Shown here: piece by piece, positions 8,717 through 17,983 of the stretch
Layout of the letters: the number at the start of each line of letters is the position of its first letter
Numbering within the stretch: the first letter of the stretch is position 1
DNA from: Brevundimonas sp. A19_0
GTDB taxonomy: Bacteria > Pseudomonadota > Alphaproteobacteria > Caulobacterales > Caulobacteraceae
NCBI RefSeq assembly: GCF_017744255.1
Contig: NZ_JAGHQP010000013.1
Span: 1 to 64,000, forward strand
Length of the DNA: 64,000 nucleotides
Direction of reading: 5' to 3'
Translations under genes and position numbers: made by a program
Notes under the pieces: model-generated
Told to the model about the DNA's origin: nothing
The model's database searches: none
What the model saw: only the letters and a program-made list of their open reading frames with translations

Positions 8717-9643
8717 ATGAAGACATTCGATATCACGGAGGCGCTGGCCGAGCCCTTTCGTCAGGCCATGCGGCGCCCGATGGCGACGCTGGTCTGGGGC
8801 CTGGTGAGTCTGTTGCCGAGCATCGGGGGCATCGCGCTGATGTTCCATCTGTTCGGCAGCGAGATGTTCTTCGAGCCGGACGTCCAGGGCGTCGAGGATT
8901 TGCAGGCCTTCTTCCAGTTCCAGAGCTGGTCGATGATGGTCAATCTGCTGGAATGGCTGGGTTCGATCGTCGTGATCACGGCCGTGACGCGGGCAACCTT
9001 TGCCGTCCGTCGCCGGGACAGCGCGTTTTTCCTGCGGGTCGGCTGGGACGAGCTGTGGGTTCTGGTCGCCAGTCTGGTCGTGGCGATTGTGGCGGTGATC
9101 GCGGTATTGATTCTGGCGGCCCTGGCGATCGGTCTGGGCGTGGCGATCTGGCAGTTGCCGGAGCTGGCGCGCGGGTTCGGCTATCTGATCCTGGGCGTTG
9201 CGGTGCTGCTGGCCATCCTGCTGGCGGCCGGACGCGCCTATCTGATCCTGCCGGCCTGTGTGTGGCACCACAAACTGGCCTTTGAGGAAGGCTGGAAGCT
9301 GGGACGGGGTAACACCTGGCGGCTGGCCGGGCTGCTGATCATGGTGGGGATTGTCAGCCTCGTCATGTCGCTGGTGCTGCTGGTGGTCGGGGTGATCCTG
9401 CTGATGATCGTCGGCGCTGTTCTGGGCGGCTGGTCAGCACCGGCCATCGACGACCCGGAGGCATGGTTCGAGAATATTTTCGAACAGCCGATGATCTGGG
9501 TCACCGTGGGCGTCATCATGCTGATACCGCTGGCCTGGGCGCAGGGCTTCTTCCAGCTGCTGGGCAATGCGCCCTTTGCCCATGTGGTGCGCGAACTGTC
9601 GACCGACACCGACATGGCTGACAGCTCATCCGAGTCCGTCTAG
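8717..9643 (+). CDS. Polytopic membrane protein, paralog 2 of a tandem trio
   Basis: The 308-aa product has about six membrane segments and a loop after the first one (about residues 48-70). The motif FLRVGWDELWVLVASL near residue 105 corresponds to YLRVGMDEVRVAVVSL in paralog 3, and the segment around HHKLAFEEGWKLGRGNTWRL corresponds to AEKKFAFFESFKMTGGHVWG. These alignments by eye show common ancestry. The C-terminus is polar and Ser/Asp-rich. It starts one base after paralog 1 ends, so co-expression is likely. No catalytic motif is recognised. Confidence 0.8.
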   Translation: MKTFDITEALAEPFRQAMRRPMATLVWGLVSLLPSIGGIALMFHLFGSEMFFEPDVQGVEDLQAFFQFQSWSMMVNLLEWLGSIVVITAVTRATFAVRRRDSAFFLRVGWDELWVLVASLVVAIVAVIAVLILAALAIGLGVAIWQLPELARGFGYLILGVAVLLAILLAAGRAYLILPACVWHHKLAFEEGWKLGRGNTWRLAGLLIMVGIVSLVMSLVLLVVGVILLMIVGAVLGGWSAPAIDDPEAWFENIFEQPMIWVTVGVIMLIPLAWAQGFFQLLGNAPFAHVVRELSTDTDMADSSSESV

Positions 9644-9675
9644 GGTCGGTATCTCATCGATCGGAGGGGATGACG

Positions 9676-10569
9676 ATGTTCTCGGCAACTGACGCGGCCT
9701 TCGAGGGCTTTCGCGTGGTGCGGCGCAAGCCGGTGGTGCTCCTGTGGTGGGCGGGCTTCTACATGCTCAGCTTTGCCCTGATCTTTGCCCTGGCTGCGGG
9801 GCCGATCATCGGCATGATCAATGCGTTCGGCGATCTGGAGGCCATGGGTCCTGCAGCAACGCCCCAGGATTTTGAGCCTTTCATGGCCGCCTATATGGGG
9901 GTGATGCCGCTGATGGTTCCGCTCGGGATCCTGTTGGGGGCGGTGACGACCGCCGCCGTGGCACGCTCGGTGGTGGAGCCGGGCAAGTCAGCCTTCGGCT
10001 ATCTGCGCGTCGGCATGGATGAAGTCCGCGTGGCCGTGGTGAGCCTGGTGCTGTCCATCGTTATCGGGATCGCCTCTTTCATCGCCTTCATGGTGGCCAT
10101 CGGGATCGGGGGAGCGATGATCGCGGGTGATGTGCCCGGGGCCTGGCTGGTTGCCATTGTGCTGGGTATCGCCGCCGCCGCCGCGGTTGTCTGGCTTTCG
10201 GTCCGCCTGTCGCTCGCGGTGCCGATCACCGTGGCCGAGAAGAAGTTCGCCTTCTTCGAATCGTTCAAGATGACCGGAGGGCATGTGTGGGGCCTGATCG
10301 GAATGGCGATCATCGCCTTCGTCATGACGATCGTGGTGAGCATCCTGGCCTCGATCGTCTTCTTCCCGGTCAGCATGGGCCTGTTTGCGACCGTCGACTG
10401 GCAAGCGCTCGAGAATGCCGACATCGGCACCATCCTGCAGAGCGCGGGCCCGATGATCCTGGTCGCCATCGTGTTGCAGGCCATCAGCGCTGCCCTGCAG
10501 GCAGCGGTGACCTATGCGCCCTTCGCGGCGGCCTATATGGGCCTCAAGGGGACCGCCACTCACCTCTGA
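9676..10569 (+). CDS. Polytopic membrane protein, paralog 3 of a tandem trio
   Basis: The 297-aa product again has about six membrane segments. Two ATGs are possible, 9670 and 9676; GGAGG at 9663-9667 is nearly adjacent to the first and eight bases from the second, so 9676 is preferred. The N-terminus (DAAFEGFRVVRRKPVVLLWW) matches the corresponding region of paralog 2 (EALAEPFRQAMRRPMATLVW). The loop after the second segment and the RLSLAVPITVAEKKFAFFE region are shared with the trio. The gene converges with uvrA. Function is unknown. Confidence 0.78.
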   Translation: MFSATDAAFEGFRVVRRKPVVLLWWAGFYMLSFALIFALAAGPIIGMINAFGDLEAMGPAATPQDFEPFMAAYMGVMPLMVPLGILLGAVTTAAVARSVVEPGKSAFGYLRVGMDEVRVAVVSLVLSIVIGIASFIAFMVAIGIGGAMIAGDVPGAWLVAIVLGIAAAAAVVWLSVRLSLAVPITVAEKKFAFFESFKMTGGHVWGLIGMAIIAFVMTIVVSILASIVFFPVSMGLFATVDWQALENADIGTILQSAGPMILVAIVLQAISAALQAAVTYAPFAAAYMGLKGTATHL

Positions 10570-10583
10570 GACGGGCGAACCGC

Positions 10584-10608
10584 CCCGGGCGTCAGGCTTT
10601 CGCCCGGG
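10584..10608. terminator. GC-rich hairpin between converging paralog 3 and uvrA
   Basis: CCCGGGCG (10584-10591) and CGCCCGGG (10601-10608) form an 8-bp stem with a nine-base loop; it covers the uvrA stop codon. The plus-strand side is followed only by CCTTTCG, so a T-tract is weak. It may serve as a terminator for the plus-strand trio or simply as a 3' stabilising structure. Confidence 0.35.
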
Positions 10609-13531
10609 CCTTTCGTCTGGCTGGTGCGGCCTCGGCCGTGAGGGCGGCCACGCGCGCCTTGCGGCGGTCCTCGTGGCGTTCGAGCACGGGCTTGAGGTAG
10701 CGGCCGGTCCAGCTGGCAGGATTGTCGGCCACCTGTTCGGGGGTGCCGGTCGCGACGATCTCGCCGCCGCCGTCGCCGCCCTCGGGGCCGAAGTCGAGCA
10801 GCCAGTCGGCCACCTTGATGACATCCAGATTGTGCTCGATCACGACAATGGTGTTGCCGGCCTCGACCAGTTCCTGAAGCACTTCCAGAAGCTTTTTGGT
10901 GTCCTCGAAATGCAGGCCGGTGGTCGGCTCGTCGAGGATGTAGAGGGTCTTGCCGGTGGCACGCTTGGACAGTTCCTTGGACAGTTTGACCCGCTGGGCC
11001 TCGCCGCCGGACAGGGTGGTGGCGGGCTGGCCCACCTTGACGTAGCCGAGACCCACGCGCTCCAGCGTCAGCATGCGGTCGCGGATCGGCGGCACGGCCT
11101 TGAAGAAGGTGGCGGCTTCTTCAACCGTCATATCCAGAACGTCGGATATGCTCTTGCCCTTGAAGACGATTTCCAGCGTCTCGCGGTTGTAGCGCTTGCC
11201 CTTGCAGACGTCGCAGGTGACGTAGACGTCGGGCAGGAAGTGCATCTCGATCTTGATGACGCCGTCGCCCTGGCAGGCCTCGCAGCGTCCGCCCTTCACG
11301 TTGAAGCTGAAGCGACCGGGGCCATAGCCGCGGGCCTTCGCCTCCGGCAGGCCGGCGTACCAGTCACGGATCGGGCCGAAGGCCCCGGTATAGGTGGCCG
11401 GGTTCGAGCGCGGGGTGCGGCCGATGGGGGACTGGTCGATGTCGATGACCTTGTCGAAATGCTCCATCCCCTCGATCCGGTCGTGCGGGGCCGGGGCGTC
11501 GGACGCATTGTGCAGGCGGCGCGCGGCGGCCTTGTACAGGGTCTCGATGGTGAAGGTCGACTTGCCCCCGCCGGACACACCGGTGATGCAGGTGAACAGG
11601 CCGACCGGGATCTCGCCCGTGACGTTCTTGAGGTTGTTGCCGGTGGCGCCCGAGATGCGCAGCATCCGCTTGCGGTCGACCGGGCGGCGGCCGTCCACGG
11701 GCAGTTCGATCTCGCGCTCGCCCGTCAGATATTTGCCCGTCAATGATTGAGGGTTGGCCATGACCTCGGCCGGGGTGCCCTGGGCGCAGATCTGGCCGCC
11801 ATGGACGCCGGCGGCAGGACCCATGTCGATCACATGGTCGGCGGTCAGGATGGCTTCCTCGTCGTGCTCGACGACCAGCACGGAATTGCCGAGGTCGCGC
11901 AGCCCGCGCAGGCTGTCCAGCAGGCGGCTGTTGTCGCGCTGGTGCAGGCCGATGGACGGCTCGTCCAGCACATAGAGCACGCCGGTCAGGCCGGAGCCGA
12001 TCTGGCTGGCCAGCCGGATGCGCTGGCTCTCGCCGCCCGAGAGGGTGCCGGAGTTCCGCGACAGGTTCAGATAGTCGAGGCCGACATTGTTCAGGAACCG
12101 CAGCCGGTCGGTGATTTCCTTGAGGATGCGTCGGGCGATCTCGGCCTGCTTCTCGGTGAGGGTCTCCTCGAGCGTCGAGAACCAGAGGTAGGCTTTCGAG
12201 ATCGACAGGGCGCTGACTTCGGCGATGTCCTCGCCATTGATCTTGACCGACAGGGCCTCGGGCTTCAGGCGCTTGCCGCCGCAGGACTCGCAGGGGGTTT
12301 CGGACTGATAGCGGCCCAGCTCCTCGCGCACCCAGGCGCTGTCCGTCTCGCGCCAGCGCCGCTCCAGGTTCGGCAGCACGCCCTCGAACGGTTTGGAGAC
12401 CTCGTATTTGCGGGCGTTGTCGTCATAGACGAACTTGATCTTCTCCTTGCCCGTGCCGCCCAGGATGACGTCGCGCGCCTGATGCGGCAGGTCGCGCCAG
12501 GGCTTGTCCATGGAGAAGCCATAGTGGCGGGCCAGGGCCTGCAGCGTCTGGGTGTAGAGGGGCGAGGGGCCGCGCGACCAGGGAGCGACCGCCCCCTTGT
12601 GCAGGGTCTTGTCGCCATCTGGCACGACCAGGCCGGCGTCGAAGGCCAGCTTGACGCCAAGGCCGTCGCAGGACGGACAGGCGCCGGTCGGGCTGTTGAA
12701 CGAGAACAGCCGCGGCTCGATCTCGCTGATGGTGAACCCGGACACCGGACAGGCGAAGCGCTCGGAAAAGATGATACGGCGCGGCTCGGTCTCGCCCTCG
12801 GCGACACTGGCCCATTCTGCGACGGCGATACCGTCGGTCAGCTTCAGCGCGGTCTGCAGGCTGTCGGCATAACGACCCTCAAGGCCGTCCTTGGTGATCA
12901 GCCGGTCGACCACGACATCGATGTCGTGCTTGAACTTCTTGTCGAGGACCGGTGCGTCCTCGATGGGATAGAATTCGCCGTCGATCTTCAGCCGCTGATA
13001 GCCCAGTCGCTGCCATTCGGCGATTTCCTTGCGGTATTCGCCCTTGCGGTCGCGCACCACGGGCGCCAGCAGCAGGATGCGCTCGCCCTCGGGCAGGGCG
13101 GTCAGCTTGTCGACCATCTGGCTGACGGTCTGGCTTTCGATCGGCAGGCCGGTGGCCGGCGAATAGGGAACCCCGACCCGCGCCCACAGAAGACGCATAT
13201 AGTCGTGGATCTCGGTGACTGTGCCGACGGTCGAGCGCGGGTTCTTCGACGTCGTCTTCTGTTCGATGGAGATGGCCGGCGACAGGCCCTCGATCAGGTC
13301 GACGTCGGGTTTGCCCATCAGCTCCAGGAACTGGCGGGCATAGGCCGAGAGGCTCTCGACATAGCGGCGTTGACCCTCGGCATAGATGGTGTCGAACGCC
13401 AGCGAGGACTTGCCCGAGCCGGACAGCCCCGTCATCACGACCAGCTGGCCGCGGGGAATATCGACGTCGACGCCCTTGAGATTATGCTCACGTGCGCCGC
13501 GCACACGGATGAAGTCGTGTTTTTCGATCAT
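10592..13531 (-). CDS. uvrA: Excinuclease ABC subunit A
   Basis: UvrA is the damage-sensing ATPase of nucleotide excision repair; it loads UvrB at lesions. ATG 13531 gives a 979-aa protein starting [20 protein letters not shown], the usual UvrA N-terminus; an upstream in-frame ATG at 13591 would add 20 atypical residues. Two ABC modules are visible: Walker A motifs GLSGSGKSS and GVSGGGKST, signatures LSGGESQR and LSGGEAQR, and zinc-binding cysteine pairs in [24 protein letters not shown] and CDVCKGKR. A perfect alphaproteobacterial SOS box lies at 13612-13626, so induction by DNA damage through LexA is expected. Confidence 0.97.
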   Translation of the reverse strand: MIEKHDFIRVRGAREHNLKGVDVDIPRGQLVVMTGLSGSGKSSLAFDTIYAEGQRRYVESLSAYARQFLELMGKPDVDLIEGLSPAISIEQKTTSKNPRSTVGTVTEIHDYMRLLWARVGVPYSPATGLPIESQTVSQMVDKLTALPEGERILLLAPVVRDRKGEYRKEIAEWQRLGYQRLKIDGEFYPIEDAPVLDKKFKHDIDVVVDRLITKDGLEGRYADSLQTALKLTDGIAVAEWASVAEGETEPRRIIFSERFACPVSGFTISEIEPRLFSFNSPTGACPSCDGLGVKLAFDAGLVVPDGDKTLHKGAVAPWSRGPSPLYTQTLQALARHYGFSMDKPWRDLPHQARDVILGGTGKEKIKFVYDDNARKYEVSKPFEGVLPNLERRWRETDSAWVREELGRYQSETPCESCGGKRLKPEALSVKINGEDIAEVSALSISKAYLWFSTLEETLTEKQAEIARRILKEITDRLRFLNNVGLDYLNLSRNSGTLSGGESQRIRLASQIGSGLTGVLYVLDEPSIGLHQRDNSRLLDSLRGLRDLGNSVLVVEHDEEAILTADHVIDMGPAAGVHGGQICAQGTPAEVMANPQSLTGKYLTGEREIELPVDGRRPVDRKRMLRISGATGNNLKNVTGEIPVGLFTCITGVSGGGKSTFTIETLYKAAARRLHNASDAPAPHDRIEGMEHFDKVIDIDQSPIGRTPRSNPATYTGAFGPIRDWYAGLPEAKARGYGPGRFSFNVKGGRCEACQGDGVIKIEMHFLPDVYVTCDVCKGKRYNRETLEIVFKGKSISDVLDMTVEEAATFFKAVPPIRDRMLTLERVGLGYVKVGQPATTLSGGEAQRVKLSKELSKRATGKTLYILDEPTTGLHFEDTKKLLEVLQELVEAGNTIVVIEHNLDVIKVADWLLDFGPEGGDGGGEIVATGTPEQVADNPASWTGRYLKPVLERHEDRRKARVAALTAEAAPARRKARAKA

Positions 13532-13611
13532 GCCTGTCCGGGAACGCAGAGAGGGCCGGACGGGTCCGGCGCGACGCCGGTATATGGGCATTGATTTGCC
13601 GATTTCAGCAA

Positions 13612-13626
13612 GAACAAATACGGAAC
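13612..13626 (-). promoter_or_regulatory. LexA (SOS) box upstream of uvrA
   Basis: On the minus strand the sequence reads GTTC-CGTATTT-GTTC, an exact match to the alphaproteobacterial LexA operator GTTC-N7-GTTC. It sits 81 bases upstream of the uvrA ATG and touches the stop codon of the lipoprotein gene. Its position and the known SOS control of uvrA make it a strong operator candidate. Confidence 0.85.
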
Positions 13627-14060
13627 TACGGGGTGTCCGTCAGGAAGGTGCCGGTTCTGAGGGTGATGTCGCAGCGCCAGTCGGTCGCGCCGTCCCAGCT
13701 GCAGCCGTCGGCGCCGAAGCGGTCGCGCTGGAGAGGTTCGGTCGTGCGCAGGGTGCGGCCATCGACGGCATATTCCGAACCCATGGCCTGGCTTCGGGTG
13801 GCGAGGCCGTCGTAGAAGGCCCTGGCCGGCTGGCCGGAGCAACTGAAGACCAGAAGCTCGGTGCCGGGGTCGGACGCCCGCGCATAGGTTCCGGCGTCGA
13901 TGGCCTGACCGATGCAGTCGGCATAGAGGCGGGCGTGCGGCGGGGCGGCCAGTGTTGTGACCGGCCGAAGGTCCAGCGGATCGGGCGGCCCCGCCGGTGC
14001 GTGGGCACAGGCTGAAATCCCGGCCACAGCCATCAGAATCCCGCCCGCCGATCGCTTCAT
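13626..14060 (-). CDS. Small lipoprotein of unknown function
   Basis: The 144-aa product starts at ATG 14060, preceded by GGGAGG at a spacing of six. It has a short hydrophobic signal ending in ISAC, a lipobox that would be cleaved and lipidated at the Cys near residue 17. The mature part has six visible cysteines including the lipidated one ([31 protein letters not shown]), which may form disulfides in the periplasm. I do not recognise the family. It lies upstream of uvrA in the same direction, with the SOS box between them, so the two are probably regulated separately. Confidence 0.65.
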   Translation of the reverse strand: MKRSAGGILMAVAGISACAHAPAGPPDPLDLRPVTTLAAPPHARLYADCIGQAIDAGTYARASDPGTELLVFSCSGQPARAFYDGLATRSQAMGSEYAVDGRTLRTTEPLQRDRFGADGCSWDGATDWRCDITLRTGTFLTDTP

Positions 14061-14199
14061 GGCCGCCTCCCGTCCGTTCGCCTGTGGCACGATCTCACGG
14101 CATCGTGCATCTGGCCAAGAGGGAATGGCGCTTGCGCCCATCGGCAATCCATCCCATTCTCCTGTCTTCGCGTGAGTAGTTTCTGGAGGCCAGACGATC

Positions 14200-14337
14200 A
14201 TGATCAGCGCTGTGGAAATCGGTACCGCCCTTTCCCTCGTCGCCCTCGTGGTCGCCTATGTCTCGCTCCAGCCTCGCCCGAAACCCGTGCCCATCCGCGT
14301 TCGTGACGCTCAGCGGCGTCGCCGCCCGCACGCCTGA
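14200..14337 (+). CDS. Possible 45-aa single-pass membrane peptide overlapping the ABC-F start
   Basis: An ATG at 14200 follows TGGAGG (14184-14189) at a spacing of ten. The 45-aa frame has a short polar start, one hydrophobic segment (GTALSLVALVVAYVSL, residues 8-23) and a basic tail rich in arginine: the charge pattern of a small inner membrane protein with a cytoplasmic C-terminus. It ends at TGA 14335-14337, overlapping the ABC-F frame by about 80 bases. The ABC-F gene has no ribosome binding site of its own, which makes a coupling role conceivable. It is short and unsupported by recognised homology. Confidence 0.45.
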   Translation: MISAVEIGTALSLVALVVAYVSLQPRPKPVPIRVRDAQRRRRPHA

Positions 14338-15871
14338 CGGCCGCACCCTTTTTGACAATCTGAACCTGTCGCTGGGGCGCGAGCGCACCGGCATTGTCGG
14401 CCGCAACGGCACCGGCAAGACGACCTTGCTCGACCTGATCTCGGGCGACCGCGCCCCGGCCGAGGGATCGGTCGCGCGGGCGGGCAGCCTCGCGCGTCTT
14501 CGTCAGGAGGCCGACAGGGCGCCGGGCCGGACGGTCGCGGGTGTGCTGGGCGTGGAAGCGGCGCTGGCCCGCCAGCAGCGTATTCTGGCGGGGGAAGGCA
14601 CGGCAGATGACCTGGCCGAGGCCGACTGGACACTGGAGACGCGGCTGGAGGAGGCGCTGGCCGCCGTCGGTCTGCGCGGGCTGGCCCTCGGCCGGGACGC
14701 CGCCCCCCTGAGCGGGGGTGAGCGCACGCGTCTGGAGCTGGCGGCGCTGGAGCTGGTCGGGGCGGATTTGATCCTGCTGGACGAGCCGACCAACCATCTC
14801 GATGAGGCGGGGCGCGCCCTGGTGGCCGAGCGACTGGCGACATGGCCGGGCGGGGCGGTGGTGGTCAGCCATGACCGGGCGCTGCTGCGTGGGATGGACC
14901 GGATCGTCGAGCTGTCGCCTCTCGGTGCGGCCGTCTATGGGGGGAACTACGACCTTTATGCCGAGCGCAAGGCCGTCGAACGCGAGGCCGCTGAACATGA
15001 TCTGGCCGTCGCCGAAAGCGCAGTCGTTCGGACCGCCGCGGAGGCCCAACGCCGCGCAGAGAACAAGGCCCGGCGGGATCAGGTCGGGCGGCGCAAGGGC
15101 ATGAAGGGCGACATGCCCAAAATGCTGCGCGACGCGAAGATTGAGCAGGCCGAGCAGTCCGGGGCCAGTCAGGTCCGTTTGGCGGCGAAGCAGGCGGAAG
15201 ACGCGGAACAGGCACTGGCCGCCGCGCGTGAGCGGGTCGAACGGGCAAGGCGCATGAGCCTGCCCCTGCCGGCGACCGGACTGGCGACCGGGCGGCAGGT
15301 GCTGACCCTGGACCGGGTGGTCGTCGCGCCGGCCGAGGGCGTCCGCATCGGACCGGTCGATCTGAGGCTTGTCGGGCCGGAGCGGGTGGCCATCACCGGC
15401 GCGAACGGCTCGGGGAAGACGACGCTGCTGGACCTGATCGCGGGCCGGTCCGCGCCGTCAGAGGGGCAGATTGAGCGACCGGTGCCGCTGGCGCTGCTGG
15501 ACCAGCACGCCAGTATCCTGCGCGATGAGGAAACCCTGATCGAGGCGTGGCAGAGGCTGAACCCCGGCGGCACCCTGAATGACGCCCAAGCGGCGCTGGC
15601 GCGCTTCCTGTTCCGCAATGTCGAGGCGCACAAGTCGGTCGCGACTCTGTCGGGTGGGGAGCGTTTGCGGGCCGCCCTGGCCTGTGTGATGACCGGCCCG
15701 GAACCGCCGCAGCTGCTGGTGCTGGATGAGCCCACCAATCACCTCGATCTGCAGGCCATCGAAGCGGTGGAGGCGGCGCTGGCCGCGTGGGACGGGGCAC
15801 TGGTGGTGGTCAGCCACGACCGCGATTTTCTGAATGCGATCCGGATCGATCGCGAGCTCCGTCTGGACTGA
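14258..15871 (+). CDS. ABC-F family ATP-binding protein (Uup/EttA-type)
   Basis: ABC-F proteins have two fused nucleotide-binding domains and no membrane part; characterised ones act on ribosomes. The 537-aa product shows Walker A GRNGTGKTT and GANGSGKTT, signatures LSGGERTR and LSGGERLR, and Walker B with LLDEPTNHLDE and VLDEPTNHLDL, where EPTNHLD is typical of ABC-F. The linker between domains (about residues 235-335) is rich in Arg, Lys, Glu and Ala. The earliest start is ATG 14258, but no ribosome binding site precedes it; GTG 14303 (protein starting VTLSGVAARTPDG) is an alternative. A 45-aa frame overlaps the start region. Confidence 0.88.
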   Translation: MSRSSLARNPCPSAFVTLSGVAARTPDGRTLFDNLNLSLGRERTGIVGRNGTGKTTLLDLISGDRAPAEGSVARAGSLARLRQEADRAPGRTVAGVLGVEAALARQQRILAGEGTADDLAEADWTLETRLEEALAAVGLRGLALGRDAAPLSGGERTRLELAALELVGADLILLDEPTNHLDEAGRALVAERLATWPGGAVVVSHDRALLRGMDRIVELSPLGAAVYGGNYDLYAERKAVEREAAEHDLAVAESAVVRTAAEAQRRAENKARRDQVGRRKGMKGDMPKMLRDAKIEQAEQSGASQVRLAAKQAEDAEQALAAARERVERARRMSLPLPATGLATGRQVLTLDRVVVAPAEGVRIGPVDLRLVGPERVAITGANGSGKTTLLDLIAGRSAPSEGQIERPVPLALLDQHASILRDEETLIEAWQRLNPGGTLNDAQAALARFLFRNVEAHKSVATLSGGERLRAALACVMTGPEPPQLLVLDEPTNHLDLQAIEAVEAALAAWDGALVVVSHDRDFLNAIRIDRELRLD

Positions 15872-15874
15872 GGC

Positions 15875-17467
15875 TCAGCCCCAGGACTCGACCGCGCCGC
15901 GGCGGCGAGCCGCGACGGGGGGCGCCGGGGGCTCCAGGCGGGGCCTGGGTTCGGGCTTGCCGTAGAACCAGCCCTGGCCGAGATCCACGCCGAGGCCGAC
16001 CATCAGTTCGGCGACCTGTCCGGTTTCGACGCGTTCGGCCACGGTCTTGAGCTTGAGGCCCGCGCACATATCGACCAGGTGGCGGATCAGGGTGCGGGAC
16101 TTTTCATCCTCGCAGGCGCGCATGACGAAGCCGCCGTCGATCTTCACCCCGTCGACGGTCAGATGGTTCAGATAGTCGAAGCAGGACGCGCCTACCCCGA
16201 AATCGTCCAGATAGATGCGGAACCCGGCCTTGCGGATCCGGGCCAGCCGCTTCTGGGCGCCCTCCAGATCGGCAATGTTAGCGGTCTCGGTGATCTCGAG
16301 GCTCAGGCGGCGGCGGATGTCGGGATCGTTGGCTGACAACCGCAGCAGGGCCTCGCCATAGGCGTCGGAATCCAGCGATCCGGCCGAGACGTTCACGGCG
16401 ATATGGGTCAGGCCATAGCCCGGGCTCTTCATCTGCTGGATGGCCTTTTCGGCCACGACCAGATCAAAGCTGTCGATCAGGGCGAGGGTTTCGGCAAGGC
16501 GGATGGTGCTTTCGGGGCCGTCGCTGCCGGGGATGCGAGCGAGAGCCTCGAAATGGTGCACAGCGCCGGTGCGCAGGTCGACGATCGGCTGATAGTGCAG
16601 GGCAAAGTCGCGCGCCTTCACCATGGCGCGGAAGCTGTCCATCTGCACGAGGGTGCGGTCCAGCGTCTTGTGGAAGGTCACGTCGGGGGCGTCGAGCGCG
16701 CCATTGGTGATGCAGACCTCGAGCGCATGGCGCATGGCGCGCAGGGTGGCGTGGCGGTCCATGCCGTTGGTCAGATTGACCTGGCGGACGTCGGCGCCGA
16801 CGTCGATGCCTTCCAGCGCGGCGACGTTGTGGATGGCATCCTCGACGACCGAGACGTCGCCGTCGCGGCGCAGCAGGGCATAGGCATTGCCCGCCAGATG
16901 CGAGGCGGAGGAGCCGTCGATCGACACGGATTGCAGGGCGTGGTGCAGATGGGCCTTCAGCCCATCTATCCGGTCCGGCTCGACGTTCTCGAGGCCCGTG
17001 ACATCGACGAAGGCCAGATTGATCGCATCCGAGCCCGATGCCGCCAGCAGACCGCTTGTCTGACGCAGCAGGTCGTCGCGCGACAGCATCTCGGTGGGCT
17101 GGGGGGCTTCCAGGGCGAAGGGCTGGCCCAGCCAGGTGAGAGCGCACGACAGGTGAGGGGCCAGTTCGGGCAGGCTGAACAGGCGCAGGCGGACCCGGCG
17201 GAATGTGCCGCGGCCCAGGTCGTACATCAGATCGAGCGGCTCGCTGCGGGCGCCCGGCGTCAGGTCCGTCAGCGCGGCTTCAAGCCGCTCGACACTGCGG
17301 GCCTCAAACAGATCGGTCAGCGAGCGGCCGGTCCAGGTCGCCTCAGGGGAATGGCCGGCACAGGGAGCCGCCCCCATGGCCAGCACGATACGGCCCCCAC
17401 CGTCGATCTCGACGAGGGTGTCCGCCGAAGCGAAGGCCAGACCCAGAAGACGACTGTTGAGAGGCAT
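15875..17467 (-). CDS. EAL-domain cyclic-di-GMP phosphodiesterase
   Basis: The 530-aa cytoplasmic product has an N-terminal PAS-like sensory region (about residues 10-115), a middle region of unclear fold, and a C-terminal EAL domain (about 280-505). Residues needed for c-di-GMP hydrolysis are all present: FEAL, the Asn of VNVS, LEITE, LDDFG, the Lys of VKID, the first Glu of ERVET, and LGQG. It is therefore predicted to be an active enzyme lowering c-di-GMP. No membrane segment is seen. It lies 69 bases after the flbY-like gene in the same direction, suggesting a link with motility. GCTAGAGT, a -10-like element, ends only six bases before the ATG, and no ribosome binding site is visible, so a leaderless transcript is possible. 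Confidence 0.9.
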   Translation of the reverse strand: MPLNSRLLGLAFASADTLVEIDGGGRIVLAMGAAPCAGHSPEATWTGRSLTDLFEARSVERLEAALTDLTPGARSEPLDLMYDLGRGTFRRVRLRLFSLPELAPHLSCALTWLGQPFALEAPQPTEMLSRDDLLRQTSGLLAASGSDAINLAFVDVTGLENVEPDRIDGLKAHLHHALQSVSIDGSSASHLAGNAYALLRRDGDVSVVEDAIHNVAALEGIDVGADVRQVNLTNGMDRHATLRAMRHALEVCITNGALDAPDVTFHKTLDRTLVQMDSFRAMVKARDFALHYQPIVDLRTGAVHHFEALARIPGSDGPESTIRLAETLALIDSFDLVVAEKAIQQMKSPGYGLTHIAVNVSAGSLDSDAYGEALLRLSANDPDIRRRLSLEITETANIADLEGAQKRLARIRKAGFRIYLDDFGVGASCFDYLNHLTVDGVKIDGGFVMRACEDEKSRTLIRHLVDMCAGLKLKTVAERVETGQVAELMVGLGVDLGQGWFYGKPEPRPRLEPPAPPVAARRRGAVESWG

Positions 17468-17536
17468 TGAGCCACTCTAGCGTGGCAGTCTTGAAGAAAC
17501 CGGTGGCAAGTCTGGTTTACGAGAGGTTTCCGGGGC

Positions 17537-17983
17537 TCAGGCCGAGCGGTTGAAGGCCACCGCGCAGGCGTCGGTCGGGGTGGCCTGACCGGTGGCGCCA
17601 TAGGCATTGGGGGCGCCGCGTTGCTGGCGGATTTCGGCGGCCAGGGTCTTCACCAGACCTTCCGAGATGATGCGGGCGGCCTCGACCGCGCGGGCGTGGC
17701 GACCGAGGATGACCTCAAACGCCTCGGTGGCCTTGATCAGGGCCGCGCGGTCGGCGGCCGGCGCATGGGCGAGGCCGGAGGGGTCGGCCTTGAGCTGGGC
17801 CGACTCGCGGCGATAGCGATTGGCCAGGTCCTGGGTCTCGGCCAGGCCTTCGGCGACGTCCTGCGGGCGCTGGGCCTCGAAGGCGGCCAGCTCGTCAGAC
17901 AGGCGACGGGTCAGGGCCTGGGTCAGATCGATCAGCTGGCGCACGCGGGCCGAGGCATTCACGGTCAGGGCGGTGTCGATCAT
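17537..17983 (-). CDS. flbY: FlbY-like flagellar protein
   Basis: The 148-aa product is largely alpha-helical with no signal peptide. Residues of about 1-100 (including LTQALTRRLSDELAAFEAQR and LANRYRRES) resemble the Caulobacter flagellar protein FlbY and the general shape of FlgN-type export chaperones. Its ATG overlaps the stop of the preceding flgJ-like gene (ATGA, 17980-17983), and both follow flgI, so it belongs to the flagellar transcript. The name rests on resemblance and context. The exact role in flagellar assembly is not clear from sequence. Confidence 0.65.
   Translation of the reverse strand: MIDTALTVNASARVRQLIDLTQALTRRLSDELAAFEAQRPQDVAEGLAETQDLANRYRRESAQLKADPSGLAHAPAADRAALIKATEAFEVILGRHARAVEAARIISEGLVKTLAAEIRQQRGAPNAYGATGQATPTDACAVAFNRSA

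Noticed and set aside
11747..13594. 615-codon plus-strand frame opposite uvrA
   Set aside because: It is antisense to conserved UvrA motifs and has the low-complexity composition of an antisense frame.
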